From: Simmondsia chinensis
Taxonomy: Eukaryota; Streptophyta; Magnoliopsida; Caryophyllales; Simmondsiaceae
Assembly: GCA_018398585.1 (NCBI GenBank)
Contig: JAGTTD010000006.1
Location: 1,438,501-1,502,500 of the forward strand
Reading direction: 5' to 3'
DNA: 64,000 nucleotides
Shown: positions 24,158 through 36,541 of the stretch, one piece after another
Layout of the letters: each line of letters starts with the position of its first letter
Numbering within the stretch: position 1 is the first letter of the stretch
Made by a program: the position numbers and the translations under genes
Notes under the pieces: model-generated
What the model was told of the DNA's origin: nothing
Databases searched by the model: none
The model's input: only the letters and a program-made list of their open reading frames with translations

Positions 24158-25426
24158 ATATGCCTCTAAACTATGCGGAAAATATAAAAGCGGCGTGAAA
24201 ACACGTTTAGAGGCCGGATTTAGGGAATATAGGTGAATGCCAAAGTGAGTGTGGTTACATAATTTAATCCGATAGCTTCGTTGTAACAGGTTACATGCTC
24301 CATAACTTTTATGGATCAAAAGTTATGGCCGTTTGAAGTCGACTATGCAAATTAGTGCTTCCAGTCCACCGCTTTGGGTTTTTGGCGGTGCAGCTGCTCT
24401 ATAAACTCTTCAGCTACTCGTCCGAGAGCAGGAGATAAGTGTAAAGAGAAAAAGGGGAAATGTGGTACCTTAGAATGGGCCATAAAGTCCAAGGAATCTT
24501 GCAAGTGCATTTCCTTTTAATCCTTGGAGCTTCTTTTGTTAAGTGGGTGAATAAGGAAAGGGAGATTTCAACCTCCTTTTTAACCCGAGCGTTCGGGCAA
24601 ACTTCTGCGTATTTTGAGGAGTTTCGGGTCATACAAATCGTCTATTCAGATGTTTCTTTATATGCGATAGGTAAGTTAGGGTTAGTTGACACTCAGAGTA
24701 GAATTTGAACCTAATCAAACCTTAAGGATTTGTCTTCAATAATCGAGTAAAAGTCTAGAGATGTAACAATCTAATCTCGGGGATGTATGTGTATTGTTCT
24801 TCGTCAATGAGGTTTGTTCTCTTGTTGGCGGGTTCCTTTGCTGGTGTTGTGGTATTGGATGACTACAAAATGTTCAGTAGGTGATAGCATATTTCCTATC
24901 TGATTCATCCACCGTACAAGGATTCATTGAATTTCCTTCCCCGTTAGTGCTTAATATGGACCCAGCATCCAATCATTGATCAATTAGCTTCCCTCTACTT
25001 CGATATCCTTTGTGTTTTCTTTTTGTTATAGTCGACAAGCTTATGGCTTATCTGTCTTTTCATCTGTTCGTATTATAAGATCTAAGTGTCTGACCACTTG
25101 AACCAACATGATGGAGACCTCATTAGCAACTAGTACACAATAACTGTTACACCCACCAAAGTGGAGCCCGAGAAAACCTACAAAACCGAGGAAAACTTTG
25201 CTTGGACAACATGATTCCAAGGCTGGCTTTATATATATAGAATGGATAATGTCATTATTTTTCTGAACACTAAAATTAAAAAAAAAATAAAAAAATCAAG
25301 GAGAATAATTAGGGACCCATAAAATCTGCAAATTTTATTCATTAGCTGATCCTTAATCTCTCTAATAATGTAGGTTTTCCCATGTTACACTCCACCTTCT
25401 TCCTTAATTAACTATTAATCTGCCAA
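24158..25426. other. Unassigned stretch, possible retroelement remnant
   Basis: The left part (24160-24700) has mixed base composition and phrases such as ATAACTTTTATGGATCAAAA GTTATGGCCG, reminiscent of degraded LTR-element interiors, but no domain is readable. An 82-codon frame at 24460-24708 matches nothing I know. From 24800 the sequence is featureless. Confidence 0.35.
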
Positions 25427-25636
25427 GCGCGTGCTGTTGTTTCCTGTCTCTGTGTCGTTTTTGGTCCTTTGCTCGCAGTCTGTTGTATTGTGTTTTGTAG
25501 TGAGCATTTCTGTTCCGGTTTTCTTGTTTTGTTTTGGTTGTTTTTGGTCTCCGAGTTGTTGCGGTCGGACTCTGGCCTCTCCTAGCGAGTGGCCAGCTTG
25601 TTTAGCAATTTTGTAGCAATTTATTTAAAAAAAAAA
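25427..25636 (+). mobile_element. LINE 3' tail, 5'-truncated
   Basis: GT-rich 3' UTR ending GGCCTCTCCTAGCGAGTGGC ... TAGCAATTTATTT plus poly(A). It closely resembles the tail at 29850-29939 (GAGAGTGGCCAGCTTGTGTA). No coding part remains. Confidence 0.7.
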
Positions 25637-26124
25637 AAGAATAAACCAGATATAAAAAGTTGTATTTTTCAAGAATTTAATTTCTGTATCAACTTTTCAA
25701 AAAGCATGTATAAACTCTTTGTTTACCAGGATGGGAAATAAAACTTTCTTACATGTTGAGGGAATTGGAAACTGTTAAACAATTTCTATTTTGCGAATTA
25801 TGCTAATTTCTTAGTAACCAAATAAGAGGTCTTCCTGACAATCAAATAAGATTATATCTAATATGTGCAAAAATTACATATGACATAAATTATTGATTTA
25901 TACAAAAACATTTGGTATTATATTTCGAACTAAATTTATATTTTTTGTTCAATTGTATAAATTAAACATCTTTCCTAATTAGTTTACAATGTATCATAGA
26001 ATAGTATGTAATCAAATTTTAGGGTTGTTTACATCAAAAGTTTTTGTGCTTTACTTATTGTGTCAATTTGGTCCATGAATAATTCAAAATATGTCAATTT
26101 AGTCCTTTGATCAAATTTAAGTTA

Positions 26125-28789
26125 TATTTTTTTCGATAATTATTGGCAAAGCCGAAGAACAGACAGGCTGCTCGATAAGACGAGGCCCAGGCCACTCCGC
26201 AAATGGAGGGAGGAACAAAAAGGGAAACAAAAAGCAACAAAACCAAACCACCCAAAACCCGACAAAACTGACACCGAGCACATGCCACCCAAAACTCGCA
26301 CAAAACAGGCACAGACCGGGAACCCAAAAGAAAAAGAACTAAACCACCTGCGTAGGAAACCAAAGCAAGACTGAAACTCAACCACAAAACCACCCGCCTC
26401 ATTTAGCCAGCAGGTCTGCCACCATGGGTGGGTCGAAACCATCGAAGTTAAATCCAACTCTTCTCCCCATGTCAATTGCCCGCTCCGCTTGAAGGATCAG
26501 CTCATCATACTTTGCTTCCGAGATCTTGTCGTATCGATTCTCCCTATTCCGTTTCTTCTTCTTCTCGGTTGCCTTTGACGATTTTTCCCATTTTACCTCC
26601 TTCCCCTTTTTTCGTTTGCCTGATGCCTTGTTATTTTTCGGCGTACTTTTCCTAGGCGACATGTCCTCAAGAAATTTCTGAAGCTCCCGCTTACCACTCT
26701 CTTTTTTCATGTGCTTCAGCGCTTTTCTCTCCCTTTTTGTCAGTAGTCCTTTTCCTTTTCTTATCCTATCTCCACCGGGTTTCTCCATACAAGACTCTGA
26801 CGTGTTCAAGGTAAAGGGCTCAAAACCTGGAGGAAACTCAGGTCCCGAGGACACAGAATCATCTTCACTGTTGGAGTCACGAGCTACATTCTCAAGATCT
26901 GATAGCTGAGCGTGAGGCTGATCTGAACTGCCTATATCACTCTCCACCCATTGGAGCAGAGGAGGCATACGTTGGTTTTCACGCACAACCTGAACTGGAA
27001 TATGATCACCACGGTGTGACGACGGATGGAGAAGAGAAGCATGCGGCCAGCTGCATTCCACAGACCACCTACCAACATACTAACCTTCAATGTGGATAGA
27101 AAGTTAACCCCGTGACAGGTCAGCTATGCTAACACCATCATACACTGGCCTAATAGTGCGACTTCCATGATCCCCATCACTCAAGACTCCTATCCTATGA
27201 ATAGGGGAATGTTGAGTCAGTGTGGTAGGCCGCACTAGGGTAGAGCATTGATGTTCCGGGTGTGGACTCAATGACGAAGAGGTCCGTTCTCTAGCTAATC
27301 TAGTCGATGCAGCTAAAGCAAGAGCACTAGGTGAGTAATCTGGAATCAACTATGTCCTACCCTCCTTGACCAGGACCAATCGGGTCACTCCATTAAAATG
27401 GACTTGCACCATTTGATGAATTAGTGAAGGTGAGCACGTTTCGATGAGAAATCTGGCAGCATCAATGCATCTCATGGCTGACATCCTCGAGTCCGCCCTA
27501 ACAAACTTTCCCCATAATCTTGCGAGGTCAGAAAAGCATTCCTTAGTCCAGCATTTGACAGGCAATCCAAAAACGTCGATCCATACTCTTCTGCTAAGTG
27601 AGCCAAGGATCTCGCCAGAGTATTTAGAAACTTTGCTGAATTTCCTAAGAAGAATCTCGCGATGAGGGCCGAGGTAGAACTCCACAGTCTCAGCGGAATC
27701 ACAGACCAGAACGAAAGTGTTGGTGCTTAACCCTTTAGGGGTTAAACTGTGCAGGTCGTTCTCTATGAGAAAGGTGAGACTACTATCCAGACTCACCTCA
27801 CCCGTTGTGTGCACAATAATAGACCATTGAAGCCAATCCTCTACATTCTCATTGGTGTTTGAAACCACAATCCTTGGAATGTCAGAACCCATATAATCTC
27901 TGGTCTGAGTAGGAGGGGTCACATCCTGATCATGTAAACGGCCGATGTCTCTGTTCTGCTGAAAGACCCTTGAACGATACTGGCTCTGGGCTGATGAGTC
28001 AGTTGATCTTCTTGGTGGGTTAGCCCATTCAACCCTAAGCTTGGATTCCACCACCCATCTACCATTCAAAGATGAAATTGCTCTAGCAGCTTCCCTCGGA
28101 TTATGAAACCGGACAAAACCATACGAGCATCTATACCTCGGCCTCCTCTTAGCAGGCACAATAACATTGTAAACTGACCTGAAATTACGGAAGACATACT
28201 TGAGCCAGGAGTTTGTTGTTCTCTTAGGTAAGCCATCAACGAAAATGGACATCATTTCTCGGGGTATTGGCATTGGTCTCCTGGTGGGTTTGTTGGTGGT
28301 GGTAGGAGGAGGGAGAGAACGAAATTTTTGGATGAAGAGGTATTTAAGTGGAGAGATGGTAGGAGGTGGTGGCGATGATGGGAGTCCGCTGCGGGTAACC
28401 GGTGGCGGTGGCGGTGGCGATGGTGGTGGTTTGTTGTTGGTTAGGAGAGAGGGGAGGCGGAGTGGTGCGGAGAGAAAATGGGCGATTAGGGATGATGAGG
28501 GGGTAAAGCGTTTTTGATGGAGGGACAGAGTAATGGAGGCGACTTGTGGTGGTTGTTGGTGTAGATGAAGGCCGGAGTCCGGTGCGGGAAGCCAGTGAAG
28601 AAGACGAAGGCGTTGGGGAAGACGGTGGCAGAGGTTGGGGTTAATGATGACGGGTGGAGAAATTGCTTGTACGACCTCAATGGCGAGGCGACGGCGACCC
28701 TGGTGATTCAACCCTGGCGCCCGCATTTCTGGGTGACGCGCCCTCACGCGCCGGACCTTAGCGGCGCATGAGGAGTCTTGTAACTACCC
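26125..28789 (-). mobile_element. ORF1-only LINE-type retroposon, apparently complete at both ends
   Basis: The element interrupts a Mutator-like MITE whose intact relatives (22.2 and 30.2 kb) define both junctions. The MITE stops after AAGTTA at 26124 and resumes at ATGACATAATTTTGAA (28794), with GTTA on both sides. On the minus strand the element has a short leader, a long ORF1 frame, about 270 nt of GT-rich 3' UTR and a short poly(A) (T run at about 26127-26133). No endonuclease, reverse transcriptase or RNase H coding sequence exists between the ORF1 stop and the tail. Plant L1-type LINEs normally carry ORF2 at that place. Confidence 0.8.
26399..28273 (-). pseudogene. LINE ORF1 protein: RRM plus DUF4283-like domain, three in-frame stops
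   Basis: Minus-strand frame from ATG 28273 (MPIPRE; a second ATG lies close behind) to the TGA at 26399, 625 codons. It is broken by stops at 27350-27352, 27104-27106 and 27080-27082, without frameshift. Residues 1-85 are an RNA recognition motif, with RNP2 IFVDGL at 10-15 and RNP1 YGFVRF at 51-56. A DUF4283-like nucleic-acid-binding region follows (RRVWIDVFGLPVKCW, then the ARFLIETCS stretch). Next come an FPPGFEPF motif, a Lys/Arg-rich tail and a C-terminal block (ERAIDMGRRVGFNFDGFDP). Such RRM/DUF4283 proteins are typical of plant L1-type ORF1 and act in RNP formation. The frame is open further upstream to 28747 but reads as proline-rich leader. It is not a splicing-factor gene: poly(A), context and stops argue against that. 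Confidence 0.8.
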
Positions 28790-29575
28790 GTTAATGACAT
28801 AATTTTGAATAGTAAAATTATGTTAGATATAAATAACTTATTATAACTTAATCTGTTTACTCAATTTTTTCTAAGGATCAAATTGATACATTTTAAATTG
28901 TACATGGACTAAATTAATCCAATCAAAAATATAAAGATTAAATTGACACAATGGACAAAGTACAATAACCTTGGCAAAAATAACCCAAAATTTTATAATT
29001 TCAAATAAGATGTTAATCATTTGGGTTTAAAAAGGACCAAATACAATCATTTTGTGGATTTATATCTTGATTTCAAAGCGAGTATGTACCTAATTTTTTC
29101 AGGTCGGCCCAGTATACTTATTCTATTAGAGTTTGCTTCTTATGCCTCTATTTAATTTGTTTTAGGATGTCAGCCTCCACGGTATTCTTGTATCGTCCAT
29201 TTCCACAACACAGGAAAATTTTCTACTTCTTTTCGTGGTTTTTTCACCATTTAAAAGTTCTCCACATAAATCTCTGTAACATTGTTTCTCTTGTTCTCTT
29301 CTCTTCTCGTTTTTATTTCGAATTCGATTTAGAAATCGAATCTAGTTCTTGAGTATTTTTGCCTAACACATGGGACATTACCGCACTCAAACAATTCTTA
29401 TCGAGACCCACCTTTCTCATTGAAAGAAACAATTTTGTACACCTGGGGATGAAATCTAATCAAAACCATTTCATAATTGTGAATAATACCAACAAAGTCC
29501 GTGACTCTTATTAAGAGTACTTATGCATCTATCTGAAAATAGGGTCTTTTATTTTCTTACATATTAAGAGAAAAG

Positions 29576-29939
29576 GTGCGTTTCAAATTTGAAGGTTTCG
29601 ACCCGGTTATGGTGGCAGACATTCTTGCCTAATGATATGGGTTGGTTGTTGGGTTATGGCTTCAATCCTATTCCTGTTCTTGTGCTGGCCTTCTGGTTCT
29701 TCTTCAACTAAGATCCCTGTGTGTGATGGTTCTGTGCACGCTGTTGGTTTTTATCCTCGTGTCTCTTCTGGTCCTGTGCTCAGTGGTTGCTGTGTCGTGT
29801 TTTAAGGAGAGCGTTTTGATCCCGTTTTCTTGTTTTGTGTCAGCTGTTTTTGGTCCCCGTGTTGTTATGGTCAGACTCAGGCCTCGCCCAGAGAGTGGCC
29901 AGCTTGTGTAACGACTTTGTCGCAATTTGTCGGGAAAAA
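29576..29939 (+). mobile_element. 5'-truncated copy of the ORF1-only LINE family
   Basis: It begins within the ORF1 C-terminus (RFKFEGFDPVMVADILA then TAA at about 29631), matching GFNFDGFDPPMVADLLA of the 26-kb element. About 300 nt of GT-rich 3' UTR follow, then CAATTTGTCGGG plus poly(A). ORF1 end and 3' tail are again directly joined with no ORF2. Orientation is opposite to the 26-kb element. Confidence 0.75.
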
Positions 29940-30224
29940 ATTTGATACTCTAATACATTCTGATGGTTTATAAAATATGATCGCTACGTGACATGACAAA
30001 TGATTTGATTATCTGAATTAATAGTAATTTTTTTTGAATTTAAAAAAAAAATAAAAATGAGAAGTATATTACAAGTTCAAGAATGAAGATGGAACACAAC
30101 ACATTTGCACGTTAAACACATCAATCCCCGCAAATTACTCTCAATTCTACTACATTCACTTTCTTTATCTTATTTCTTTCTCTTTCTGCTTTGCCATCCA
30201 CCCTTTTTTCCTTTTTATAATTAA

Positions 30225-30613
30225 GGGTTATTTATGCTGAAGGTCCCTGTACTTTGCCCATTGCGTCAATTTAGTTTTTGTACTTTTAATTGTGTCAGTT
30301 TAGTCTCTGGACAATTCAAAATGTGTTGATTTGGTCCTTAAAGAAAATTTTATGTTAAGTTGAGGTCATTATTTTGAACCGCAAAATTATGTTAAATACA
30401 AGCAACTTATTATAAATTCATCGGTTCACTCAATTTAACTTAATTCTTGGTCGAACCAATTAAAAATTTTATTAAAAACTTAACAAAAAATTTTCTCTAA
30501 AGACCAAATAGACACATTTTGAATTGTATAAGGACTAAATTAACATAACTAAAAGTACAGGGATCGAATTGACGCAATGGAAAAAATACAGGGACCTTTG
30601 GCGTAAATGACCC
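30225..30613. mobile_element. Mutator-like MITE, best copy, perfect 9-bp target duplication
   Basis: 389 bp, starting GGGTTATTTATGCTGAAGGT and ending ACCTTTGGCGTAAATGACCC, with inverted ends about 50 bp long (GGTCCCTGTACTTTGCCCAT pairs with GGAAAAAATACAGGGACC). TATAATTAA flanks both sides (30216-30224 and 30614-30622). No transposase. Confidence 0.85.
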
Positions 30614-30648
30614 TATAATTAATAAAGAAAATAGAAATTAATACATAG

Positions 30649-30960
30649 GCTATGTTTGACTGTAGTTGTTAGCTGTTAGCGTTTAGCGGTTAGCTATTTG
30701 ATAGCTGTTAGCTGATGAGTAATTTGTTTAGTAAATTAAGATGAAAAGGAGAAGCATAATGATAAATAGAATTTAATTACATAATATTTAAAAAGCTAAA
30801 ATCTAAATTATTTAGCTTTTGAAAAGCTACTTTTCAAAAGCTAAATGCTATAAAAAATGTTAACAACAAATTATTACCAAGCAACGCTAATAGCTATTTG
30901 AGTTGCCAAAACGTTAAATTCTATGAAAAACGCTAAGAAAAGTTGCTTGCCAAACATAGT
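30649..30960. repeat. hAT-like MITE (GTTAGCTGTTAGC type)
   Basis: GGCTATGTTTGACTGTAGTT GTTAGCTGTTAGC at the left pairs with TTGCTTGCCAAACATAG at the right. A central GAAAAGCTACTTTTC palindrome is present. A related fragment is at 18660-18780. Confidence 0.6.
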
Positions 30961-32844
30961 AATAGTATATGAGGGAGCGAACAAAACTTTGATTTAGTGG
31001 TTAAAATAATTGCAAAATTAAAATCTTAGGATGGAAGACTGTTTTTAATAAAACAATTAAGCCTCTACTTGCAACTGAGGCAATGTTGGTCAAAGACTTC
31101 GGGTAACTCAAGCAGTTGCTTGAACTCGAACTTGCTAAGAGCTCTTTTTAGAATTAGTTATTTTATCAGTTTACTTTTACTTTATAATTTACATCACCGT
31201 TTTTCACTTTATAAATTCGTGACATTGTTTAAAAAAAAATCTAAAAAAAAAAAAATCAATAAATAGCACTTGAAAAAGATATTATGTTCACGAAAATAGA
31301 AAACATGTAATATTTTAGGAAATATAACGAGAAAAAAATATTAAATTAAACCTATATGAATTATTTTAGCATTGACACTTGCAAAATAAAAATAAAAAAA
31401 GGCACTATACTGGTCAAAATGAATATTTTTGGCACCAAATTAGATATATGCTAATTTTTTTTGGCTAGTACAATGTTTTTTTTTTAAAAACTTTGCAAGT
31501 ATATTGCAATAAACTTTCATATACAGCTAATTTGGTGTTTTTTTAATTATTTTTCCTAGTATTTTACTACACATAACGAGTACAATATTTTAAAAAGAAA
31601 AGATTAAAAAGAGAATATACTGAAAAAAAAACAAAAACGGTAAAATAAATTTCAAAAATAAAATTTTCTAAATATATATTATTTAGGGTAAATTTTTTAT
31701 AAGTATCCTAAGTTTAATGTATTAAATTTTTAGTCCAAAAAGTTACATATATTTAATAAAATAGTTCAAATAATAATATAAAAGAATAAAAAATGGCTGT
31801 TTTTCTCCCTTATACATTGATATTTGAATTATTTTATTAAATTTATGTAATATTTTAGATTAAAAAATTATTTTATAATATAAAATTAAAATACTAAACC
31901 TTGAGGTACTAATATATAATTTGGCTTATTATTTATTCTTTTATTATAAAAAGTGGCCTACACAACAAGCATGCATAGGGGTCAAATGAAAGACAACCAC
32001 CCCATGAACTGTAATTATGTCCCTTTACTCCTTAGCCCCCCCACGCCTTCAAATTTTCATTATACCCCCTATAATTAAGGGGACAGTTAAATTCAGTTTA
32101 ATTTTTGTTATTACAGTATCGGGTATCTTCTACACAAAACGAAACCATTTGTAATTGAAAAAGGCCAACTGAAAATGCACTGAACAAGGCAAAAACAACA
32201 GATTCACCAATGTATGAAGAATTAGACTACCTATAGTTCAAAGTCTAACTGAACACGGCTAAACAAAGACTAGAACAGTCCTACCACCATCGGCACAAGC
32301 TTACGCCAAACTTGTCAAGCGAAGCCTATCAACTAATTTGCTACAGTAATCCTTTGCTCTTATTTCTTCGTCAAAGCAGTTATCCAAAAAATCATGTCTT
32401 GGTCTCCATCGCACTTAATTTGCAACAGAGAACAAACATTTCGAGTTTTCCTGCTTCTGCTGACTCGACCTCATTAACTCCAGGCAACCTAGACTCCTCC
32501 TGCACATCAGCCTCACGAATCATATGTCTTTAAGGAGCTGCGGTGGTTATAGATATTAACAGTATTAATATTAAGATATAATATTAAAAAATTTTGTAGA
32601 AATTAAAAAATATAGATAACTTTTTTAAAATGTAGATAAAAATTTAGGTAATTTTCTAATCTAATGTTGTAGACTACTACTTTATTTTTCACTTTATCGT
32701 ACAACGACCAAAACGACCGGATACCGGTAATCACGTACCAATAAAGGGACCCACATTAATCTTTTTTATATTTAATTTTTTTTTTGGGTACAAAAAATAA
32801 ATTAATTTAGTTTAATCACGCCAATTAAACCGGCTTTTTATCCC
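30961..32844. other. Intergenic DNA upstream of the pectate lyase gene
   Basis: AT-rich with no confident gene. 32160-32535 is GC-richer. Its minus strand is open for about 45 codons (MIREADVQEESRLPGV...) and could be an exon or pseudogene fragment, but I recognise nothing. The final 300 bp would hold the gene's promoter. Confidence 0.4.
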
Positions 32845-32854
32845 TTTATATATT
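32845..32854 (+). promoter_or_regulatory. TATA box of the pectate lyase gene
   Basis: TTTATATATT lies about 105 bp upstream of the ATG at 32957. A CT-rich leader (about 32900-32920) follows, as is common in plant 5' UTRs. This implies a transcription start near 32875-32885 and a leader of about 75 nt. Assignment is by position and consensus only. Confidence 0.6.
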
Positions 32855-32956
32855 CCCCCCAATTTCCCTCCCATTTCTCCCCTCATCCTCTTACTCTTAA
32901 ACTCTCCCTCTCTCTCTCTCATTTTCAAATCTTTGAGAGAAATTGAGTTCAAAAAA

Positions 32957-35900
32957 ATGGCAATTTATTCAGTTTTTATCTCTCTTCTCTTCTCGCTTGT
33001 TGCCCCGACTCTTGTTTTGTCATCTCGACCGATCCCGGTTCATGACCCAGAAACTGTCGTCCAAGAAGTGCATAGGTACGTACCTGCATTGTTCAGAGTC
33101 TATCGACTTTTGACATTTTATCATGTCATGTCCTGCTTGCTTAGACCAAATAGAGTTGAAATATATGAGGTGCACGTGTAAGACCAAATAGGGTTCTACA
33201 TGTGAAATCCTTAGCAAAAGTGGGGTCGAGGATAAGATATTACACGACATTGTTGTGAATTTGAGAATGCACCTTTGTTTAGCCACTTTTACATGAAAAG
33301 GATTCGTGCTCGTGTTTTAAAATCGACTCTACATTGTTTATTTGTAAAAAAAAAGAAATTACGATGTTACAGATAAGATAACACTCGTCATAACATATGA
33401 TACAAGTTCAAACATACAAAATTGGCGCCCGATGTTGCCTATGGTGCACAATGCGGGTTTGGGTACTTACAAAAAAAAAAAAAAAAGATCCAAATTCAAA
33501 TGGATAAATGTAAATTATGAAATATCGAATGTATCACTTTTTTCTTGTACCGACTTCACATGTGGTTAAGTACATTAAAAATTTGGAACCATTTGAGTTA
33601 AATTTGACACAATGTATTATTTTTATTGGCAACATTGTACTATGAGATAGCATTATTTAATGGATAAGGCCAAAATATGACTCAATCATGTACTATAGTT
33701 TTCAATTAAATTATGCTACATTGTGCTATTTTTTGTTGGTGTAGGAGCATCAATGTCTCAATAGCAAGGAGGAATCTAGGCTACCTCTCTTGTGGGACCG
33801 GCAACCCCATTGACGACTGCTGGCGGTGTGACCCAGACTGGGAGCAGAACAGACAGCGGTTAGCTGATTGTGCAATTGGGTTTGGCAAGAATGCGCTTGG
33901 CGGGAAGGGTGGTAGTATTTATGTTGTGACTGACTCTGGGGACGATGACCCGGTGAACCCTAAGCCTGGGACTTTGCGCCACGCCGTGATCCAGGATGAG
34001 CCCTTGTGGATCATTTTTGCACGTGATATGGTTATCAGACTGAAAGAGGAACTTATCATGAATTCCTTCAAAACAATTGATGGCAGAGGTACTTGGTTTG
34101 AAATTAAATCATTAGGTCTGAATACATAAAAATAGTAGTATAACGTGGCGTAATTGTGTAAACAAGTTAAAGTATTGAAAATGGGTTGGCCCACCCCGAA
34201 CCAATTTTATTACAATTATTTAAATAGGTCAAATTTGTCAACCTAAATTAAACCCAACTTTAAAAATCCTAACCCAAACCTGATATCTTTATGGTGTGTC
34301 AGATTGATGCGACATTTAACACAAGACCCACATCTGATTTTCTTTGCAGCAGCAATACCACATATAAAAACTCATTTTAGACCCCTACATCTCAAACCGA
34401 CTCTACATTTAAACTGAACCCACATGTGATTTCCTCAACAGGAGCGAGCGTACACATAGCAGGAGGACCATGCATCACAATCCAGTTCGTAAACAACATC
34501 ATAATCCACGGGATTAACATACACGACTGTACGCCAGGGGGAAACGCAATGGTACGGTCCTCCCCAAGTCACTATGGGTGGAGAACAGTATCAGACGGAG
34601 ACGGGGTCTCGATATTCGGAGGAAGTCACATATGGGTGGACCATTGCTCATTGTCAAATTGCAAAGATGGGTTAATAGATGCAATATATGGGTCCACAGG
34701 GATCACAATTTCGAACAATTACATGACACACCATGATAAAGTCATGTTGTTGGGTCATAGTGACTCCTATGAGCCAGACAGCAACATGCAAGTCACCATT
34801 GCCTTTAACCATTTTGGTGAGGGTCTTGTCCAACGTATGCCCAGGTAACTACTCTACTTAACCCAATCGTCTGTTAGAATATAAGATTATTTTTTACAGG
34901 CTTTCTAAGATTTAAGATTAGTTTGAGAACTTACTACAGAAGTATTTTGATGTTTCATTGTATAAAATGAGGTATCTTGAATTTTGAAAATTGATTTTAT
35001 CACTCGGGTAACATGAAATTTAAGATTCTTATCAATCAGGTATTATTTTCCAAAATTCGAAGGATTTTCAATGAAAAATACTGATGTGAAACATGATTCC
35101 AATAATTTATAAATATCCTTTGTCAAAAACTAATAATTTTTACCTTAAAATGCTGACATAGCATCTGATTTTTTACAATATCTCCCGTTTCAATTTGGTG
35201 AACTTTAATAGTAATTTGCTTAATTTTTGCTTAATACAGTGACATACCTGATATATACTATCATGATCATGTATCACATCAGCATTTTCTTATGAAAATT
35301 GACTGGTAGAGTATTTTGGCAATAAAATTTTTAAATCTCAAAGTACTTTATTGTATACATTAAAATATTAGAATACTCAAATGATATATGCTCAAACTTT
35401 AGAATATCTAAATGAAAATTGCATTTTATATTCAAAACAATTTATTATTTGATAGTGACTCCTAATTTTGAGTAGTGCCCTCCATCAATGGCAAAAGAAG
35501 GTGGTTAGGCTATGGAAAAGCACATAAATCATAATTAAATGGACCACATAGGGTTGCATATTTGTCCAAAACTCGAATTAAAATTAAAATATATAATTAA
35601 CGATCGATAAAGATTCAAATACGAGTGTAAAAATTCTAATTTTTTACTGTGTCGGGTACTATGATATGACAGATGTAGGCACGGCTACTTCCATGTGGTG
35701 AATAACGACTACACACATTGGGAAATGTACGCTATAGGAGGGAGCGCAAACCCGACCATCAACAGTCAGGGCAATCGCTTTATGGCTCCCGATGATAGCT
35801 CCAGTAAAGAGGTATCTCAATTGTTTCATATAATTTCAATTGGTTTTTGGAGAAAATTTCACTTAACTGTATACGTAGATCTCAAACGTACCTATTTTGA

Positions 35901-36541
35901 CTTGGACTAATACACATCAAAATTTAACTTCAATGAATGCTCAAATCGAGATATTTTAATATGTCCTACTTTTGTAGTTTGAGGTTTTATGAAAATTATC
36001 TTTTTGTCTATAAATTTTATTGAATTTTACAGTCCATTTTTTACGGTGAAAAAACAGTTATATCGAAGCGTTGTTGATTCCTCAATCGTATTTTACAAAA
36101 TGTAATATAATACTTTAGAAAAAGGTCATGTTATATGTCTGAAATGTGATATCATACATCAAACTTAGGACTAAAAAATTATTTCATCATAACCAGTTTA
36201 CAAAACAAATTCAAGTACAAAGTTTGTGGATTAAAAAATTAATTCACCAAATTTCGAACACGAAAAAAAACCCTAAAGTCATATACGTTCTCCTAACAAT
36301 TGTTATTTTCCTTTACTAGGTGACAAAACACGAAGATGCGCCTGAGAACGAATGGAGGGGTTGGAATTGGAGGTCGGAAGGGGATCTACTGTTAAATGGT
36401 GCGTTTTTCACGCCATCGGGAGCAGGCGCATCATCAAGCTATGCAAGGGCATCGAGCCTAGGGGCAAGGCCATCGACCCTAGTCGGTCCAATCACTGCCG
36501 GTTCTGGCGTCCTTAGTTGCAAGAAGGGCTCTGCGTGCTGA
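32957..36541 (+). CDS. Pectate lyase-like secreted enzyme, five exons, complete
   Basis: Exons: 32957-33075, 33745-34088, 34442-34844, 35673-35811, 36320-36541 (1227 nt, 408 codons plus TGA). All four introns are GT-AG and the reading phase joins exactly. Pectate lyases (polysaccharide lyase family 1) cleave de-esterified homogalacturonan in the cell wall by calcium-dependent beta-elimination. Residues 1 to about 25 are a hydrophobic signal peptide ([20 protein letters not shown]), so the product should be secreted. The plant family signature [20 protein letters not shown] follows in exon 2. WVDHC is at residues 219-223, followed by a calcium-site region ([19 protein letters not shown]). RMPRCR (286-291) is the RxPxxR catalytic-arginine motif and is split by the exon 3/4 junction. 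Length is normal for a plant pectate lyase without a long N-terminal extension. I see no disabling change. The ATG is the first after a TATA box about 105 bp upstream. Which paralogue it is cannot be told from this window. Confidence 0.95.
34905..35430. repeat. AT-rich long-TIR MITE inside intron 3 of the pectate lyase gene
   Basis: Intron 3 (34845-35672) is enlarged by a copy of the family best seen at 13515-14095. It shares the order of motifs: GAGGTATC near the left end, GATTTTCA(A/T) blocks in the middle, and ATACATTAAAATATTAGAATA plus GATATATGCTCAAACTT at the right end. It is diverged, so the insertion is old and evidently tolerated by splicing. Confidence 0.6.

Larger units (their letters stand above)
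26022..28986. mobile_element. Mutator-like MITE copy split by the ORF1-only retroposon
   Basis: The left arm is 26022-26124 and the right arm 28794-28986 (…GACAAAGTACAATAACCTTG … AACCC). The flanks CAAATTTTA (26013-26021) and AAAATTTTA (28987-28995) match at 8 of 9. It dates the retroposon as younger. Confidence 0.75.

Noticed and set aside
28200..28517. Glycine-rich 105-codon + strand frame
   Set aside because: It is the complement of the proline-rich leader and start of ORF1 in the minus-strand retroposon.
29642..29911. 89-codon + strand frame after the ORF1 C-terminus
   Set aside because: It lies in the GT-rich LINE 3' UTR; a minus-strand shadow frame also exists. Neither shows a domain.
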